NCBI GenBank assembly: GCA_002689325.1
Contig: NZFP01000017.1
Coordinates: 1-41,846, forward strand
Source: Rickettsiales bacterium
GTDB taxonomy: Bacteria > Pseudomonadota > Alphaproteobacteria > Methylaequorales > Methylaequoraceae
Length of the DNA stretch: 41,846 nt
Direction: 5' to 3'
Of this stretch, positions 26,630-40,166 are shown one piece after another (positions within the stretch are counted from its first letter, which is position 1; the number at the start of each line of letters is the position of its first letter). The position numbers were made by a program, and so were the translations under genes. The notes under the pieces were generated by a model. That model saw nothing but the letters and a program-made list of their open reading frames with translations, did not search any database and was not told the origin of the DNA.

Positions 26630-28711
26630 TTAACCAGAAACTTTTTCTTTAACTTCTTCTGCGACATTATGAGGCACTTCCTCATAATGATCAAAAGTCA
26701 TTGTATAACTAGCTCTACCCTGGCTCATAGAGCGTAAATTGTTTACATATCCAAACATGTTAGCAAGAGGTACCATACTGTTAACAACATGATTTACACC
26801 TCTTTGCTCCATACCTGAAACCTGTCCACGTCTAGAGTTTAAATCTCCAATAATATCCCCCATATACTCTTCAGGTGTAACAACTTCTACTTTCATCATC
26901 GGTTCTAATAAAACTGCCTTGCCTTTAGGCATTGCTTCTCTAAAGGCGGCTCTAGCTGCAATTTCAAAAGCCATTACGCTAGAATCAACATCATGAAACG
27001 CGCCATCGACCAAAGTACATTTAAAATCTATCACGGGGAAGCCAGCTAAAAAACCTGTCTCTGTAGATAATTTAATACCTTTTTCAACTCCAGGAATATA
27101 TTCTTTTGGAACCCTACCACCTACAATTTTACTTACAAAAACAACACCTTCTCCTTTTTTTAAAGGTTCAAATTCTAAGACAACCTTAGCAAATTGACCA
27201 GCACCTCCTGATTGTTTTTTGTGTGTGTAATCAACAGACGTAGGTTGGGTAATTGTCTCCCTATAGGCAACCTGAGGTGCTCCTACAGCCGCATCAACTT
27301 TAAATTCTCTTAGCATTCTGTCAACAAGAATTTCTAAATGAAGTTCGCCCATTCCTTTCATAACTGTTTGACCTGACTCATGATCAATACTGACTTTGAA
27401 AGAAGGATCTTCAGCAGCGAGGCGTTGCAGAGCAATTCCCATTTTTTCTTGGTCAGCTTTCGTTTTTGGTTCAACAGCAACTTCTATAACGGGATCAGGA
27501 AATTCCATTCTTTCAAGAATAACAGCTTTTTCAGAGTCACATAAAGTATCACCGGTTGTTGTGTCTTTTAGTCCAGCGACAGCTATTATATCTCCAGCGT
27601 GTGCAGTTTTAATATCTTCTCTTGAGTTGGAATGCATTTGTAGCATTCTTCCGAACCTCTCCCTTTTGTCCTTAACAGAATTAAGGACAGAAGAACCTGC
27701 TTCAACTTTACCAGAATAAATTCTCAAAAAAGTAAGGGAACCAACGAAGGGGTCATTCATAATTTTAAAAGCTAATGCTGAAAAAGGTTCGTCATCAGAA
27801 CTTTTTCTTACTATTGGATTCTCCTCATTTTTATATTCAACTCCTTTAATTGATGGAACATCTAATGGCGATGGTAAAAAGTCAACAACTGCATCAAGCA
27901 TTGGTTGCACCCCCTTATTTTTAAAAGAACTACCACATAAAACTGGAACAAATTTGCTTTGTATTGTACCTTTTCTAATTAGTTTTTTAATTTCTTCTTC
28001 AGATGGCATTGTTCCGTCAAGATATTTCTCCATGATTGGATCATCAAGTTCGACAACCATTTCAACTAATTTTTCTCTATATTTTTCACTGTCAGCCTTT
28101 AAGTCATCTGGGATTTCTTCATAAGTGAATTTTGCACCTAATGTCTCTTCTTGCCAAACAATTGCCTTCATCAAAATAAGGTCAATGACACCTTTAAAAT
28201 TCGATTCAGACCCTAAAGGAAGTTGAAGGACCAAAGGTGTTGCGCCTAATCTTTCAACAATCATGTCAACGCATCTATAAAAATCAGCTCCAACTCTATC
28301 CATTTTATTTACAAAACACATTCTGGGAACACCGTATTTATCTGCTTGTCTCCAAACTGTCTCTGATTGTGGTTCAACACCAGCTACTGAGTCAAATACA
28401 CAAACACTTCCGTCTAAAACCCTAAGAGATCTTTCTACCTCAATGGTAAAATCAACATGTCCAGGTGTGTCAATTATGTTTATTCTTTTATCCGCCCAAA
28501 AGCATGTTGTAGCAGCTGAAGTTATTGTTATTCCTCTTTCTTGCTCCTGCTCCATCCAGTCCATTGTTGCTGCACCATCATGAACCTCACCTATTTTGTG
28601 AGAAACCCCAGTATAATATAAGATTCTCTCAGTAGTTGTTGTTTTACCAGCATCAATATGAGCCATTATACCAATATTTCTATAATTTTCTAAGGGGGTT
28701 ACTCTTGACAT
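26630..28711 (-). CDS. fusA: Elongation factor G
   Basis: The 693-residue translocation GTPase has P-loop AHIDAGKT (17-24), [13 protein letters not shown] and the five-domain layout of EF-G, with [14 protein letters not shown] and the domain IV loop around [12 protein letters not shown] chose the ATG at 28711 ([14 protein letters not shown]), which has AGGTGG a few bases upstream and lies two bases past rpsG; a GTG three codons earlier would overlap the rpsG stop. It sits between rpsG and tuf in the usual str order. Confidence 0.97.
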   Translation of the reverse strand: MSRVTPLENYRNIGIMAHIDAGKTTTTERILYYTGVSHKIGEVHDGAATMDWMEQEQERGITITSAATTCFWADKRINIIDTPGHVDFTIEVERSLRVLDGSVCVFDSVAGVEPQSETVWRQADKYGVPRMCFVNKMDRVGADFYRCVDMIVERLGATPLVLQLPLGSESNFKGVIDLILMKAIVWQEETLGAKFTYEEIPDDLKADSEKYREKLVEMVVELDDPIMEKYLDGTMPSEEEIKKLIRKGTIQSKFVPVLCGSSFKNKGVQPMLDAVVDFLPSPLDVPSIKGVEYKNEENPIVRKSSDDEPFSALAFKIMNDPFVGSLTFLRIYSGKVEAGSSVLNSVKDKRERFGRMLQMHSNSREDIKTAHAGDIIAVAGLKDTTTGDTLCDSEKAVILERMEFPDPVIEVAVEPKTKADQEKMGIALQRLAAEDPSFKVSIDHESGQTVMKGMGELHLEILVDRMLREFKVDAAVGAPQVAYRETITQPTSVDYTHKKQSGGAGQFAKVVLEFEPLKKGEGVVFVSKIVGGRVPKEYIPGVEKGIKLSTETGFLAGFPVIDFKCTLVDGAFHDVDSSVMAFEIAARAAFREAMPKGKAVLLEPMMKVEVVTPEEYMGDIIGDLNSRRGQVSGMEQRGVNHVVNSMVPLANMFGYVNNLRSMSQGRASYTMTFDHYEEVPHNVAEEVKEKVSG

Positions 28712-28713
28712 TA

Positions 28714-29561
<848 letters not shown>

Positions 29562-29625
29562 TTAATCCCCTAAATAAATAAATAGAAATTGTGTTTGGCT
29601 TTAAACCACTACCAATTATTCGTGC

Positions 29626-29653
29626 ATACTAATATATCTTTATTGGCTGTCAA
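29626..29653 (-). promoter_or_regulatory. Promoter of the str-type operon (before rpsL)
   Basis: In the 122-base gap between rpoC and rpsL, the minus strand carries a perfect -35 TTGACA (29648-29653) and, after 16 bases, TAGTAT (29626-29631). The start site would be near 29619, leaving a leader of about 58 bases with an AGGGG ribosome-binding site. This is the best sigma-70 match I found in the window. Confidence 0.65.
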
Positions 29654-29683
29654 CTAAGAAAAAAATTTTTTTAATGCATAAAA

Positions 29684-32600
29684 TTATTCTTTTTCATTAG
29701 CTTTGCTTAAAAGTTCTCTGTCTTTTTTTGAGGCCTCAAGTTTTACTTGAGACATGAATGAGCCAGTCCCACAAGGAACGAGTCTTCCGACAATAACATT
29801 TTCCTTAAGACCTTGTAAATTATCAACCTTTCCTGATACCGCGGCTTCTGTTAAGACTCGTGTAGTTTCCTGAAAAGACGCCGCAGAAACAAAACTATCA
29901 GTTTGGAGAGAAGCTTTTGTTATACCCAAGAGAACCTGATGACCTTTAGCCAGCTTTAATCCATCAGCTGATGCTTTTAAATTAATTTCGGTAAATTCTT
30001 TTTTACTAACTTGTTCTCCAGAAAGGAAAGTCGTTTGACCTGGATCTGTTATTTCAACCTTTTGCATCATTTGTCTAACAATAACTTCGATATGCTTATC
30101 ATTTATTTTAACGCCCTGGAGTCTGTAAACATCTTGTACTTCCTTAATTAAATAACTTGCCAGCGCTTCAACTCCTTTAATTCTGAGAATATCATGTGGA
30201 ACTGAACTACCATCAACTAATACGTCTCCAATTTCAACATAATCACCTTCTTGAACTGTCAAATGCTTTGATTTAGATATAACATACTCTACTGGTTCAA
30301 TTGCAGCATCTTCTGGAATAATTTCAATTTTTCTTTTCATTTTGTAGTCCTTACCGAACTTTATTTTTCCTGAAATTTCCGCAATAATTGCATGATCCTT
30401 TGGTTTCCTTGCCTCAAAAAGTTCTGCCACTCTTGGTAAACCACCAGTTATATCTTTAGTTTTTGTTGACTCTTTTGGAATTTTAGCAATGTAATCACCT
30501 TGTTTAATTTTCATATCACCAGTTACAAGAATGATAGAGTCAGCTGTAAGTTCGTATGATGCTAAACTTCCATTTTCAAGCACTAGAACTTTTCCATTAC
30601 TCTTTTTATCATGAATCTCTACTCTAGGGACAAGGTGTTGAATTTTTGCCTGTTGTTTCCAATCAATAACAATATTACTGGTCAGTCCTGTAGAATCATC
30701 AACAATTTGACGTGTAGTCACACCCTCTTCTAGGTCTTTTAAAACTATGTGTCCATCTGTTTGGGCAACAATGGGTAAGGTAAATGGATCCCATTCAGCA
30801 AGAGCATCAGAGGCCTTAATTTTTTTATTGTTTTTAAATTTTAATTTGCACCCAAAGGGAAGTCTGTGCTTTGCTTTTTCTTTGTTTTTATCATCCATTA
30901 TTGACAAACTACTATTCCTAGAAATGTTAATTAAATTTTGAGAACTATCAGTAGCAATATTTACATTAGTATATTTTACCGTACCGTCATATTTAGATTC
31001 TATACTTGAAACTTCAGTTCCTTTTTGGGCAGCACCCCCTATGTGAAAAGTTCTCATAGTCAACTGTGTTCCTGGCTCACCTATTGATTGAGCAGCAATA
31101 ACTCCAACTGCTTCACCAACATTAACAGGAGTACCTCTAGCTAAATCTCTTCCATAACATTTTCCACAAACACCAAATTCAGCTTCACAAGTCAAAACCG
31201 ATCTGACTTTTACGCTAGTCAAACCTGAAGAATCAATTAAAGAAAGGTGCTCTTCAGATACGATATCACCTGTTTTTGCAATTACATTATTAGTTTCTTT
31301 GTCTGTTATATCTTCAGCTAAAGTTCTCCCTAGACATTTCTCGGACAAGCTTTCAATTACCTCCCCATCCTCCACTAATTCTTCTAGTGTAATAAATTTA
31401 TTAGTAAAACAATCGTCTATTGTAATGATAGAATCTTGAGCAACATCTACCAACCTTCTGGTTAAGTAACCAGAGTTAGCAGTTTTTAAAGCTGTATCAG
31501 CAAGACCTTTCCTTGCTCCATGACTGGAGTTAAAATACTCCAGAACAGTCAGCCCCTCTTTAAAATTTGAGACAATAGGTGTTTCGATAATTTCTCCGGA
31601 CGGTTTAGCCATCAAACCTCTCATTCCAGATAATTGTTTTAATTGCGCAGCGGAACCTCTAGCACCTGAGTCTGCCATCATGAAGACACTGTTAAATTGT
31701 TCAACATTATCAGTTGTTCGTGGAACCATAATTTTTGTCATCTCCTCAGCAACTTGATCCGAACATTTTGCCCAAGCATCTACTACTTTATTGTATTTTT
31801 CACCTCTTGTAATAAGGCCCTCCGAATATTGTTTTTCATAAAGTTTAACCTTTTTTTCTGTTTCAGCCAATAAATCACTTTTATTACTAGGAATCATAAG
31901 ATCGTCCTTGCCAAAAGAAATTCCAGCTTTACATGCTTCTCTAAATCCAATTTCCATAAGTTTATCGGCAAATATAACTGTTTTTTTCTGCCCACAGTGT
32001 CTGTAAACAACGTCAATGGCATTACTAATTTCCTTTTTAGTTAAAATTCTATTTATCAAATCAAAACTAACCTTTGGGTGTTTAGGAAGAATCTCACTCA
32101 CTATCATTCTTCCTGGTGTTGTATCAACGGTTAATATTTTTGGTTGAAAATTTTCATCTAATGTTTGGTATCTAGATTTAATCCTAGAGTGAAGTGATAC
32201 TACACCTTGATCCAATGCAATAGTTAACTCCTCAATACTTGAAAAAAGCATTTTATCTCCGGCACCCTTATGGCTTACAAGGCTAAGATAATATAGGCCT
32301 AAAATCATATCTTGAGAGGGAACAATTATGGGTTTGCCATTTGCCGGGGAGAGAATGTTATTAGTTGACATCATTAATACTCTTGCCTCTAGCTGAGATT
32401 CTAAAGACAATGGAACATGAACAGCCATTTGGTCTCCATCAAAGTCTGCATTAAATGCTGTGCAAACTAGAGGATGAAGCTGAATAGCTTTACCTTCAAT
32501 CAAGATTGGTTCAAATGCTTGAATACCCAATCTGTGAAGAGTCGGTGCTCTATTAAGTAGAACTGGATGCTCTCTAATTACTTCTGCTAGTATATCCCAT

Positions 32601-33823
32601 ACCTCTGGCCTTTCTCTTTCAACCATTTTTTTTGCAGCTTTAATTGTGGCTGCTAAGTTATACTTTTCTAGCTTTGAGTAAATAAAAGGTTTAAATAATT
32701 CAATAGCCATTTTTTTTGGAATACCACACTGATGAAGCTTAAGCTCCGGTCCAACAACAATTACTGATCTCCCTGAATAATCAACTCTTTTACCTAAAAG
32801 GTTTTGTCTAAACCTTCCCTGCTTACCTTTCAACATATCAGATAGTGATTTCAGTGGTCTTTTATTTGTTCCTGTTATAACCCTACCTCTTCTTCCATTA
32901 TCAAAAAGAGCATCACATGCTTCTTGAAGCATTCTTTTTTCATTTCTTACTATTATGTCAGGAGCCTTAAGTAATAAAAGTCTTTGGAGCCTATTGTTTC
33001 TGTTTATTACTCTTCTGTACAAATCATTTAAGTCGGAAGTTGCAAAACGCCCCCCATCAAGTGGGACAAGAGGTCTCAATTCTGGAGGAATTACTGGAAT
33101 AACATTCAGGATCATCCATTCAGGTTTTAATTTTGAATTAATAAATGCCTCGATAAGTTTTAATCTTTTTACAAGTTTTTTGATTTTTGTTTCTGAATTA
33201 GTTGATTCTAAATCTTCCCTAACTTTTTTTTGCTCAGCTTGAAGGTCAACCTCAGATAAAAGCTTCTGAATGGCCTCTGCCCCAATCATACTTTGAAAAC
33301 TATCACCATATTCCTGTAGTAGTTCAGTATTTTCGTCATCTGAAAGAATTTGAAATTTTTTTAATGATTTAACCATTCCAGGCTCGGTAACAATAAAATT
33401 TTCGAAATAAAGAACCTTTTCTAAATCCTTTAAAGCAAGATCAAGAAGGAGACCAATTCTACTCGGAAGAGATTTTAAAAACCATATGTGAGCAACCGGT
33501 GCAGCCAATGGAATATGACCCATTCTCTCTCTTCTAACTTTAGAAAGTGTAACCTCCACACCACATTTTTCACAGATTATTCCTTTGAACTTCATCCTTT
33601 TATATTTTCCACAAACACACTCGTAATCTTTAATGGGACCAAAGATTCTTGCACAAAATAAACCACTTCGCTCGGGTTTGAATGTTCTATAGTTAATTGT
33701 TTCTGGTTTCTTAATTTCTCCGTGAGACCATGATAAAATCTCATCAGGACTGGCTATTGAAATTTTAATTTGGTTAAAATCTATTGCTCCTGGTTTTTCT
33801 ATGAGTTTAATTATTTCGTTCAT
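29684..33823 (-). CDS. rpoC: RNA polymerase beta-prime subunit
   Basis: The 1379-residue subunit holds the active site of RNA polymerase. The N-terminal zinc-binding cysteines are at 69, 71, 84 and 87 ([10 protein letters not shown]...CEKCGVEV). The catalytic [12 protein letters not shown] lies near 460. A second zinc site appears as [15 protein letters not shown], followed by the trigger loop region [13 protein letters not shown]. The ATG overlaps the rpoB stop as ATGA. No hairpin terminator follows it, only an A7T7 run and then the str promoter. Confidence 0.98.
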   Translation of the reverse strand: MNEIIKLIEKPGAIDFNQIKISIASPDEILSWSHGEIKKPETINYRTFKPERSGLFCARIFGPIKDYECVCGKYKRMKFKGIICEKCGVEVTLSKVRRERMGHIPLAAPVAHIWFLKSLPSRIGLLLDLALKDLEKVLYFENFIVTEPGMVKSLKKFQILSDDENTELLQEYGDSFQSMIGAEAIQKLLSEVDLQAEQKKVREDLESTNSETKIKKLVKRLKLIEAFINSKLKPEWMILNVIPVIPPELRPLVPLDGGRFATSDLNDLYRRVINRNNRLQRLLLLKAPDIIVRNEKRMLQEACDALFDNGRRGRVITGTNKRPLKSLSDMLKGKQGRFRQNLLGKRVDYSGRSVIVVGPELKLHQCGIPKKMAIELFKPFIYSKLEKYNLAATIKAAKKMVERERPEVWDILAEVIREHPVLLNRAPTLHRLGIQAFEPILIEGKAIQLHPLVCTAFNADFDGDQMAVHVPLSLESQLEARVLMMSTNNILSPANGKPIIVPSQDMILGLYYLSLVSHKGAGDKMLFSSIEELTIALDQGVVSLHSRIKSRYQTLDENFQPKILTVDTTPGRMIVSEILPKHPKVSFDLINRILTKKEISNAIDVVYRHCGQKKTVIFADKLMEIGFREACKAGISFGKDDLMIPSNKSDLLAETEKKVKLYEKQYSEGLITRGEKYNKVVDAWAKCSDQVAEEMTKIMVPRTTDNVEQFNSVFMMADSGARGSAAQLKQLSGMRGLMAKPSGEIIETPIVSNFKEGLTVLEYFNSSHGARKGLADTALKTANSGYLTRRLVDVAQDSIITIDDCFTNKFITLEELVEDGEVIESLSEKCLGRTLAEDITDKETNNVIAKTGDIVSEEHLSLIDSSGLTSVKVRSVLTCEAEFGVCGKCYGRDLARGTPVNVGEAVGVIAAQSIGEPGTQLTMRTFHIGGAAQKGTEVSSIESKYDGTVKYTNVNIATDSSQNLINISRNSSLSIMDDKNKEKAKHRLPFGCKLKFKNNKKIKASDALAEWDPFTLPIVAQTDGHIVLKDLEEGVTTRQIVDDSTGLTSNIVIDWKQQAKIQHLVPRVEIHDKKSNGKVLVLENGSLASYELTADSIILVTGDMKIKQGDYIAKIPKESTKTKDITGGLPRVAELFEARKPKDHAIIAEISGKIKFGKDYKMKRKIEIIPEDAAIEPVEYVISKSKHLTVQEGDYVEIGDVLVDGSSVPHDILRIKGVEALASYLIKEVQDVYRLQGVKINDKHIEVIVRQMMQKVEITDPGQTTFLSGEQVSKKEFTEINLKASADGLKLAKGHQVLLGITKASLQTDSFVSAASFQETTRVLTEAAVSGKVDNLQGLKENVIVGRLVPCGTGSFMSQVKLEASKKDRELLSKANEKE

Positions 33824-36800
33824 TTTACTAGTCCTTGATTAACGTTACTCTCTAGCAACTCTACATTAAGCCCAAGAGATTTTAGTTCCATAATTAAAAC
33901 GTTAAAAGATTCTGGAATACCAGATTCTATATTATCGTCTCCTCTTACAATAGTTTCATAAGCTTTTGTTCTTCCTGACACATCATCTGATTTAACAGTT
34001 AACATTTCCTGAAGTGTGTAAGATGCCCCATAGGCCTCAAGCGCCCAGACCTCCATTTCACCAAATCTTTGTCCACCAAATTGAGCTTTGCCGCCTAGTG
34101 GTTGCTGAGTCACAAGACTGTAAGGTCCAATAGATCTTGCATGAATTTTGTCATCAACCAAATGATTAAGCTTTAGCATGTAGATTTGTCCAACAGTTAT
34201 CTTTCTGTCAAAGTAATTACCAGTTCTGCCGTCGATAAGTTTTTTTTGTCCGCTAGTATCGCTTCCAGCAACTTTAAAAAAATTATTTATATCTAGCTCT
34301 TTTGCTCCGTCAAAAACAGGTGTTGCGAAGGGAACACCATCCTTTAAGTTAAGAGCTCTTTTTATTAATTCATCAGCTTTTAATTTATCAAATCGATCCT
34401 TAAAAATTTTCTCACCATAAACTATTTTAAATAGACTTATAAGATCATCAATTGAAGTTTTTTTATTTTTGATGCTAATTGCTGTATCATAAAATTTCTT
34501 ACCAAGGTCTACTGAAACTGCTCCAAGATGTGTTTCTAAAATTTGTCCAACATTCATTCTAGATGGAACACCTAGAGGGTTTAAAACTATGTCTACTGGA
34601 GTACCATCTTCCGTATAAGGCATATCCTCAACAGGAATAATCCTGGAAATAACACCCTTATTCCCATGTCTTCCTGCCATTTTGTCGCCTGGAGCTAGTT
34701 GTCTCTTTACTGCAACAAAGACTTTTACTAGCTTCATTACACCGGGCAGAAGTTCATCGCCTGATTGAACTTTATCAACTTTTGACTGAAAAGTTTTGTT
34801 TAAAACATCAAGACTTTTCTCAAAGGCTTCATTCAAAAGCTCAACTTTTTTCATTACCGCATCTTCTTTAACAGAGATATCTTTTAATTTTTTTAATGAT
34901 AGTTCTTTTAATGTTGCTTCTGTAAGTTTGGTGTTTTTGGAAAGATTAGCAACTCCGCTGATATGAGTTTGATTTACTAAAAGTTTTTTTAGACTATCTG
35001 TAAAACTACTTTCAAGAATAAATCTTTCGTCTTCCATATCTATATGAAGTTGTTCGATATGCATCCTCTCATTCGATAAAGATCTTTCATCTTTATCAAC
35101 TCCCCTTCTAGAAAAAACTCTGACTTCAACAATTGTTCCCGATACTCCAGGAGGTAATTTAAGCGAGGTGTCCTTAACGTCAGCTGCTTTTTCTCCAAAA
35201 ATTGCTCTTAAAAGCTTTTCCTCGGGAGTCATTGGGGACTCACCTTTAGGTGTTACTTTACCAACAAGTATATCGCCAGGATTAACCTTAGCTCCAATAT
35301 GTACTATTCCTGCCTCATCTAAATTCACTAGTGATTCTTCACCAACATTAGGAATATCTCTTGTTATTTCTTCCTGACCAAGCTTTGTATCTCTGGCTAA
35401 AACTTCAAACTCTTGGATATGAATCGACGTAAATACATCATTAACAACAAGGTTTTCAGAGATCAATATAGAATCTTCATAGTTGTAACCATTCCATGGC
35501 ATAAAAGCTACTGTCACATTTCTTCCCAATGCTAATTCTCCAATTTTTGAAGCCGGACCATCAGCAATGATATCTCCCTTTTCAACGTAATCACCAACTC
35601 TTACAAGTGGAGATTGATTAATGCACGTATCTTGATTAGACCTTTGAAATTTGCTCAATCTATATATATCAACACCTGTATCGTTATCACTTTTCTTTAC
35701 AGCACTAATAACTATTCTTGAGGCATCAACTTGATTAACATAACCGGAGCGTTTTGCTACTAAAACAACTCCTGAGTCTCTGGCAACAACTGATTCCATA
35801 CCAGTACCAACATAAGGTGATTGACTTTTCAAAAGTGGAACTGCCTGACGCATCATGTTTGAACCCATTAATGCTCTGTTTGCATCATCATTTTCCAAAA
35901 ATGGGATCAGTGCTGCAGCAACGGAAACCAACTGCTTAGGAGATACATCCATGTAGTTTACTTCTTTGGGATCAACCATTAAAAAGTCTCCACTTCTTCT
36001 GCAAGAAACCAGTGATCTCTCAAAAGACCCATCATTTTTGAGTGGTTCATTTGCTTGAGCTATTGTATAATTTTGTTCTTCCATTGCAGAAAGATAAACA
36101 ATTTCTGAGGACACTTTTGAATTATTTACTTTTCTGTAAGGTGTCTCAATAAAACCATATGAATTTACTTTTGAGTAAGTCGCCAGTGAATTTATTAAGC
36201 CAATATTAGGACCTTCTGGAGTCTCAATTGGACAGATTCTCCCATAGTGAGATGGATGAACATCTCTTACCTCAAAACCTGCTCTTTCCCTTGAAAGACC
36301 GCCTGGACCAAGCGCAGACAACCTTCTCTTATGTGTGATTTCAGATAATGGATTGGTTTGGTCCATAAACTGAGATAATTGACTTTGACCAAAAAATTCT
36401 CTTATAGCTGATGAAGCTGGCTTGGGGTTTACAAGGTCATTTGGCATTACCGTCTCAATATCAGGTGCGTTAGTCATTCTTTCTTTAATAGCTCTTTCCA
36501 TTCTAATTACACCAATAGTATATTGATTTTCTAACAACTCTCCCACTGACCTAACTCTTCTGTTTCCTAAGTGATCGATATCATCTATATGACCAAAACC
36601 ATCTTTAAGACCAGCCAGATATTTGACAATTTGTATTATATCATTGTTCTCAAGAATTCTTTGACCTTGTTTAGCGTCAAGATTTAATCTTGTGTTAAGT
36701 TTTAACCTACCAACCAATGAAAGATCATATCTTTCTCTATCAAAAAACAAACTTTTAAATAACTTGTCAGCAGCTTCAACGGTTGGTGGTTCACCAGGTC

Positions 36801-38010
36801 TTAAGATTTTATAAATTTCAGTAACAGCATCATTTCTGTTTTTATTTTTATCAGCATTAAAGGTATCTCTGATGTAAGAACCTTGACTATTTGAATTAAT
36901 TTTTAAAATCTCAATAATTTTAATATTTTTATCCTCTAAATATTTGAATGTATTTTCAGTTACCTCATCACCTGACTCAAAATAAATTATTCCTGTTTTT
37001 TCATCAAAAATATCATTAGATAAAAAGGAACCTAAGAGGTTTTCATCATCAATAAATATTTTTTTTACAGAATCTGATTTCAAATTTTTTGATATTAATG
37101 CATTAAACTTTTCACCTTTTTTTGCGTAGACTTTTCCATTTGAGGAATTTATTAAATCAAAATCTAATTTACTTCCGATAAAATCTTTTTCAAAATATTC
37201 AAATTCCCATCCTTTATTTTTCCTATGAAGCTGAGTTTTTTCATAAAAATAAGAAAATAGAGTCTCCTGGCTTAAACCATTGATTTTTGTATAATCAATT
37301 TCTTTTCCCTTTTTTTGGCATTCATATCTATATTCTGCTGACCTCTCATCATCTAATGCTAACAACAATGATGAAGCTAAAAGCTTTCTTCTTTTATCAA
37401 TTCTTACATAAATTAGATCTTTACCATCAAACTCGAAATCTATCCAAGATCCATTGTAAGGAATTAATCTAGATGCAAACAAAAATTTTCCAGTACTATG
37501 ACTTTTACCTTTATCATGATCAAAAAAAACTCCAGGTGATCTGTGCATTTGCGACACCACTGCTCTGGTAGTACCATTAAAAACAAATGTTCCCTTGGAA
37601 GTCATTAATGGCATATCACCTAGATAAACATCTTGTTCTTTAATATCTTTTACGGACGAAACTCCCGTTTCTTCGTCAACTTCCCTTATAATTAAGTTTA
37701 AAGTTACTCTCAGAAGTGAACCATAAGTCCCCCCCCTTTGAATGCACTCATCAACATCATATCTTGGTTCTTCAAGTTCATACTTAACGAATCTGAGTTC
37801 CGCTGTACCGGAAAAATCAGTAATAGGAAACACTTTATTAAACACTGCCTGCAAACCGGTGTCTTCTCTGTCTTCTGATTTGACATTTTTTTGAAGAAAA
37901 AGATCGTAAGAATTCTTCTGAATTTCCAAAAGATTAGGCATGTTGACTAGCTCTGGAATTTTTCCAAAACTTTTTCTAATATTATGTTTGAAAGTAAATG
38001 ATTTTGTCAT
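33820..38010 (-). CDS. rpoB: RNA polymerase beta subunit
   Basis: The 1396-residue subunit pairs with beta-prime. The rifampicin pocket near residue 550 reads [18 protein letters not shown] and then [14 protein letters not shown], with the Asp, His and Ser positions that mutate in resistance all in the sensitive state. DEDGxx-type [12 protein letters not shown] and the C-terminal [18 protein letters not shown] are present. I prefer the ATG at 38010 ([10 protein letters not shown]), nine bases past rplL; a TTG two codons earlier is possible. The gene ends overlapping rpoC by four bases. Confidence 0.98.
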   Translation of the reverse strand: MTKSFTFKHNIRKSFGKIPELVNMPNLLEIQKNSYDLFLQKNVKSEDREDTGLQAVFNKVFPITDFSGTAELRFVKYELEEPRYDVDECIQRGGTYGSLLRVTLNLIIREVDEETGVSSVKDIKEQDVYLGDMPLMTSKGTFVFNGTTRAVVSQMHRSPGVFFDHDKGKSHSTGKFLFASRLIPYNGSWIDFEFDGKDLIYVRIDKRRKLLASSLLLALDDERSAEYRYECQKKGKEIDYTKINGLSQETLFSYFYEKTQLHRKNKGWEFEYFEKDFIGSKLDFDLINSSNGKVYAKKGEKFNALISKNLKSDSVKKIFIDDENLLGSFLSNDIFDEKTGIIYFESGDEVTENTFKYLEDKNIKIIEILKINSNSQGSYIRDTFNADKNKNRNDAVTEIYKILRPGEPPTVEAADKLFKSLFFDRERYDLSLVGRLKLNTRLNLDAKQGQRILENNDIIQIVKYLAGLKDGFGHIDDIDHLGNRRVRSVGELLENQYTIGVIRMERAIKERMTNAPDIETVMPNDLVNPKPASSAIREFFGQSQLSQFMDQTNPLSEITHKRRLSALGPGGLSRERAGFEVRDVHPSHYGRICPIETPEGPNIGLINSLATYSKVNSYGFIETPYRKVNNSKVSSEIVYLSAMEEQNYTIAQANEPLKNDGSFERSLVSCRRSGDFLMVDPKEVNYMDVSPKQLVSVAAALIPFLENDDANRALMGSNMMRQAVPLLKSQSPYVGTGMESVVARDSGVVLVAKRSGYVNQVDASRIVISAVKKSDNDTGVDIYRLSKFQRSNQDTCINQSPLVRVGDYVEKGDIIADGPASKIGELALGRNVTVAFMPWNGYNYEDSILISENLVVNDVFTSIHIQEFEVLARDTKLGQEEITRDIPNVGEESLVNLDEAGIVHIGAKVNPGDILVGKVTPKGESPMTPEEKLLRAIFGEKAADVKDTSLKLPPGVSGTIVEVRVFSRRGVDKDERSLSNERMHIEQLHIDMEDERFILESSFTDSLKKLLVNQTHISGVANLSKNTKLTEATLKELSLKKLKDISVKEDAVMKKVELLNEAFEKSLDVLNKTFQSKVDKVQSGDELLPGVMKLVKVFVAVKRQLAPGDKMAGRHGNKGVISRIIPVEDMPYTEDGTPVDIVLNPLGVPSRMNVGQILETHLGAVSVDLGKKFYDTAISIKNKKTSIDDLISLFKIVYGEKIFKDRFDKLKADELIKRALNLKDGVPFATPVFDGAKELDINNFFKVAGSDTSGQKKLIDGRTGNYFDRKITVGQIYMLKLNHLVDDKIHARSIGPYSLVTQQPLGGKAQFGGQRFGEMEVWALEAYGASYTLQEMLTVKSDDVSGRTKAYETIVRGDDNIESGIPESFNVLIMELKSLGLNVELLESNVNQGLVK

Positions 38011-38019
38011 ATTCAATGC

Positions 38020-38403
38020 TTACTTCAGTTCAACAGTTGCTCCGGCTTCTTCTAACTGTTTTTTGAACTTTTCAGCATCTACCTTGCCAACTCCATCTTT
38101 AAGCTTACTAGGTGCTCCTTCGACTAAATCTTTTGCTTCTTTTAAACCTAAGCCTGTAATAGTTCTTACCTCTTTGATAACATTTATTTTTTTATCACCC
38201 GCAGCTGCTAAATGAATTTCAAACTCTGTTTTTTCTTCAGAAGCTCCTGCTTCACCAGCAGGTTGACCAGCAGGGGCTGCCGCCACTGCTACTGGAGCAG
38301 CGGCCGATACTCCCCATTTTTCTTCTAATATTTTTGTTAATTCAGACGCTTCGATAACTGTTAAGCTCGATAAATCATCTGCAATCTTTTGTAAGTCTGC
38401 CAT
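38020..38403 (-). CDS. rplL: 50S ribosomal protein L7/L12
   Basis: The 127-residue stalk protein has an N-terminal dimerisation domain (1-33), an Ala/Gly/Pro-rich hinge (about 34-56), and the C-terminal factor-binding domain with [27 protein letters not shown]. Several copies bind L10 and recruit translation GTPases. It lies 14 bases after rplJ with a good Shine-Dalgarno sequence (AAGGAG), consistent with the higher synthesis needed for a multi-copy protein. Confidence 0.98.
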   Translation of the reverse strand: MADLQKIADDLSSLTVIEASELTKILEEKWGVSAAAPVAVAAAPAGQPAGEAGASEEKTEFEIHLAAAGDKKINVIKEVRTITGLGLKEAKDLVEGAPSKLKDGVGKVDAEKFKKQLEEAGATVELK

Positions 38404-38417
38404 TATTTTCTCCTTGA

Positions 38418-38924
38418 TTATGATTTATTTTTGTTAGTAACTAATCTTATTAAATTGGATTGGTTAGCTTGAAGTGTGCTCATTAAACTTCTTTGAGAGG
38501 CTGACAATAGACCAACAATTTTTGCTCTTAGATTTTCCATACTCGGAAGAGAAGCCAGTTTTTCGATCTCGTCTATTTTTAGTTCTTTACCACTCATTGC
38601 TCCACCAAGGATCTTAAGGTTTTCATTTTCTTTGGCAAAATCAATCAATGCCTTTGATGTGGAAACCGGATCGTCAGAATAAGCAACTGAAGTTGGTCCA
38701 ACAAAAAGTTTATCTAAAACCTCAAAGTTAGTATCCCTTAAGGCCCTTTTTGCAAGAGTATTCTTAGCAACTTTGAAAATTGAGTTAGCTGATTTAATTT
38801 TTTGTCTTAAAGATGAGATCTCTGAAACTGATAGACCTTTGTAGTGAGCTACAACTAAAAAATCTTTATCTTTCAAAGTTTCATTAAAGTTTTTAACAAA
38901 TTCTTGTTTTTCAGCTTTATGCAC
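38418..38924 (-). CDS. rplJ: 50S ribosomal protein L10
   Basis: The 168-residue L10 anchors the L7/L12 stalk and represses its own operon in E. coli. The N-terminus after the chosen start aligns with alphaproteobacterial L10 ([16 protein letters not shown], then [15 protein letters not shown]). I place the start at GTG 38924: GGAG lies six bases upstream, whereas a TTG at 38936 would put that same GGAG inside the coding sequence. The C-terminal helix binds L12 dimers. A structured leader lies just upstream. Confidence 0.93.
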   Translation of the reverse strand: MHKAEKQEFVKNFNETLKDKDFLVVAHYKGLSVSEISSLRQKIKSANSIFKVAKNTLAKRALRDTNFEVLDKLFVGPTSVAYSDDPVSTSKALIDFAKENENLKILGGAMSGKELKIDEIEKLASLPSMENLRAKIVGLLSASQRSLMSTLQANQSNLIRLVTNKNKS

Positions 38925-38939
38925 AATAATCTCCAAAAC

Positions 38940-39012
38940 CTGTCTGAGTAAATCAAAGATAAACCCATCTATTCAGAATATTTAAGGCTTTGCCATCTGA
39001 AGTCTAGGACAG
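38940..39012 (-). ncRNA. Probable L10 leader (autoregulatory mRNA structure)
   Basis: In the 107 bases between rplA and the rplJ start, the transcript can form an outer stem CUGUC/GACAG (39008-39012 with 38940-38944) and an inner stem UUCAGA/UCUGAA (38996-39001 with 38972-38977), with unpaired bases between. This placement and nested shape fit the L10 leader family, where the L10-L12 complex binds to reduce translation. I have not computed the fold, and the kink-turn bases are not verified. Confidence 0.55.
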
Positions 39013-39025
39013 ATTAAAATAAGTT

Positions 39026-39054
39026 TTTACATTACATAGCACTACTCGGGTCAA
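39026..39054 (-). promoter_or_regulatory. Candidate promoter of rplJL-rpoBC, overlapping the rplA end
   Basis: The minus strand carries TTGACC (39049-39054) and, after 17 bases, TGTAAA (39026-39031). The -35 box lies inside the last rplA codons (the VDPSSAM end) and the -10 just past the stop. The start would be near 39019, immediately before the L10 leader structure, which supports the idea. The -10 is weak. Confidence 0.4.
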
Positions 39055-39721
39055 CTTGCAAGCCTGGACCCATAGTTGTGTTAATAAAAATTTTTTTCAA
39101 AAAGATTCCCTTAGAAGATTCGGGTTTTTTGTTCTTTAGTTCATTAAGAAAGAAATTAGTATTTTTAATTAAATCATCATCGGAAAAGCTTACTTTTCCA
39201 ATACTTGCGTGAACAATTCCGGCTTTATCTGTTTTATATTCTATTTGGCCTGACCTGACTTTTTTAATTGCGTCAACAATATCACTTGAAACTGTCCCTA
39301 GTTTGGGGTTTGGCATTAAACCTTTTGGTCCCAAAATTTGTCCTAATACACTAACTTTTACCATCATTTGAGGCGTGGAAATACATTTATCAAAATTAAT
39401 TTCCCCGCTTTTAACCTTTTCGATTAAATCATCAGCACCAACAATATCAGCACCCGACTTTTTAGCATCATCAGCATCTTTTCCATCAGCAAAAACTGCA
39501 ATCTTAACTTTCTTTTCAGGCATTTTGGGAAGGCTTAAGACTCCTCGAATTTGTTGATCAGACTTTTTAGCATCAACTCCCAGAACTACAGATATATCTA
39601 ATGATTCATCAAATTTTTTTGATGAAAACTTCTTTGCGACTGGAAGTGCTTCACTAAGTTTAAAGAAACTATTTTCTTTAAGTTCTTTGCTAATTTGTTT
39701 TTTTTTATTACTCAATTTCAT
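39032..39721 (-). CDS. rplA: 50S ribosomal protein L1
   Basis: The 229-residue L1 forms the mobile stalk by the E site. Visible marks are FDESLDISVVLGVDAKKSDQ near 37-56, GADIVGADDLIEKVKSGEI, LGPKGLMPNPKLGTV and the final MGPGLQVDPS. In E. coli it represses rplKA translation. Its ATG overlaps the rplK stop as TAATG, so the pair is coupled. Confidence 0.98.
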   Translation of the reverse strand: MKLSNKKKQISKELKENSFFKLSEALPVAKKFSSKKFDESLDISVVLGVDAKKSDQQIRGVLSLPKMPEKKVKIAVFADGKDADDAKKSGADIVGADDLIEKVKSGEINFDKCISTPQMMVKVSVLGQILGPKGLMPNPKLGTVSSDIVDAIKKVRSGQIEYKTDKAGIVHASIGKVSFSDDDLIKNTNFFLNELKNKKPESSKGIFLKKIFINTTMGPGLQVDPSSAM

Positions 39722-40146
39722 TACTCTACCTTAATTCCCATCGATCTGGCTGTACCTGCAACCATTCTTTCAGCAGATTCAGCATTGTCAGTATTTAGAT
39801 CCTGCATTTTTGTTTCAGCAATTTGTTTGATATCATTTTTTGAAATAGATGCAATAAATTCTTTTCCTGGTGTTTGAGATGCTTTTTTTAATTTAAGAGC
39901 TTTTTTAATAAAGAAAGAGACAGGGGGTGATTTAGTTTCAAAAGAAAAACTTTTGTCCTGATAAACAGTTATTACAACTGGAATAGGCATACCTTGTTCT
40001 AATTTTTGAGTATTAGCATTAAAAGCTTTACAAAATTCCATTATATTTACACCTTTTTGTCCTAATGCCGGTCCTACTGGAGGAGAAGGGTTAGCCTGTC
40101 CTGCAGGAATTTGTAATTTTATAAAACCGTCAATTTTTTTTGCCAT
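39721..40146 (-). CDS. rplK: 50S ribosomal protein L11
   Basis: The 141-residue L11 lies at the GTPase centre and is needed for the stringent response through RelA. It begins [20 protein letters not shown], followed by [19 protein letters not shown], and ends with [16 protein letters not shown]. The Pro-rich N-terminal switch that binds thiopeptides is intact. It lies 20 bases after nusG, with an AGAAAGG further upstream than usual. Confidence 0.98.
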   Translation of the reverse strand: MAKKIDGFIKLQIPAGQANPSPPVGPALGQKGVNIMEFCKAFNANTQKLEQGMPIPVVITVYQDKSFSFETKSPPVSFFIKKALKLKKASQTPGKEFIASISKNDIKQIAETKMQDLNTDNAESAERMVAGTARSMGIKVE

Positions 40147-40166
40147 AGCTAACTAAACCTTTCTGT

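Noticed and set aside
29659-29672. A7T7 palindrome after rpoC as a terminator
   Set aside because: The stem would be A-U only with no loop or GC content, so it is unlikely to stop transcription; it is typical AT-rich filler.
34851-34920. Ser/Lys/Leu-rich stretch in rpoB as a possible insertion or frameshift
   Set aside because: The frame stays open and conserved beta motifs continue on both sides; total length is normal for alphaproteobacterial beta subunits.
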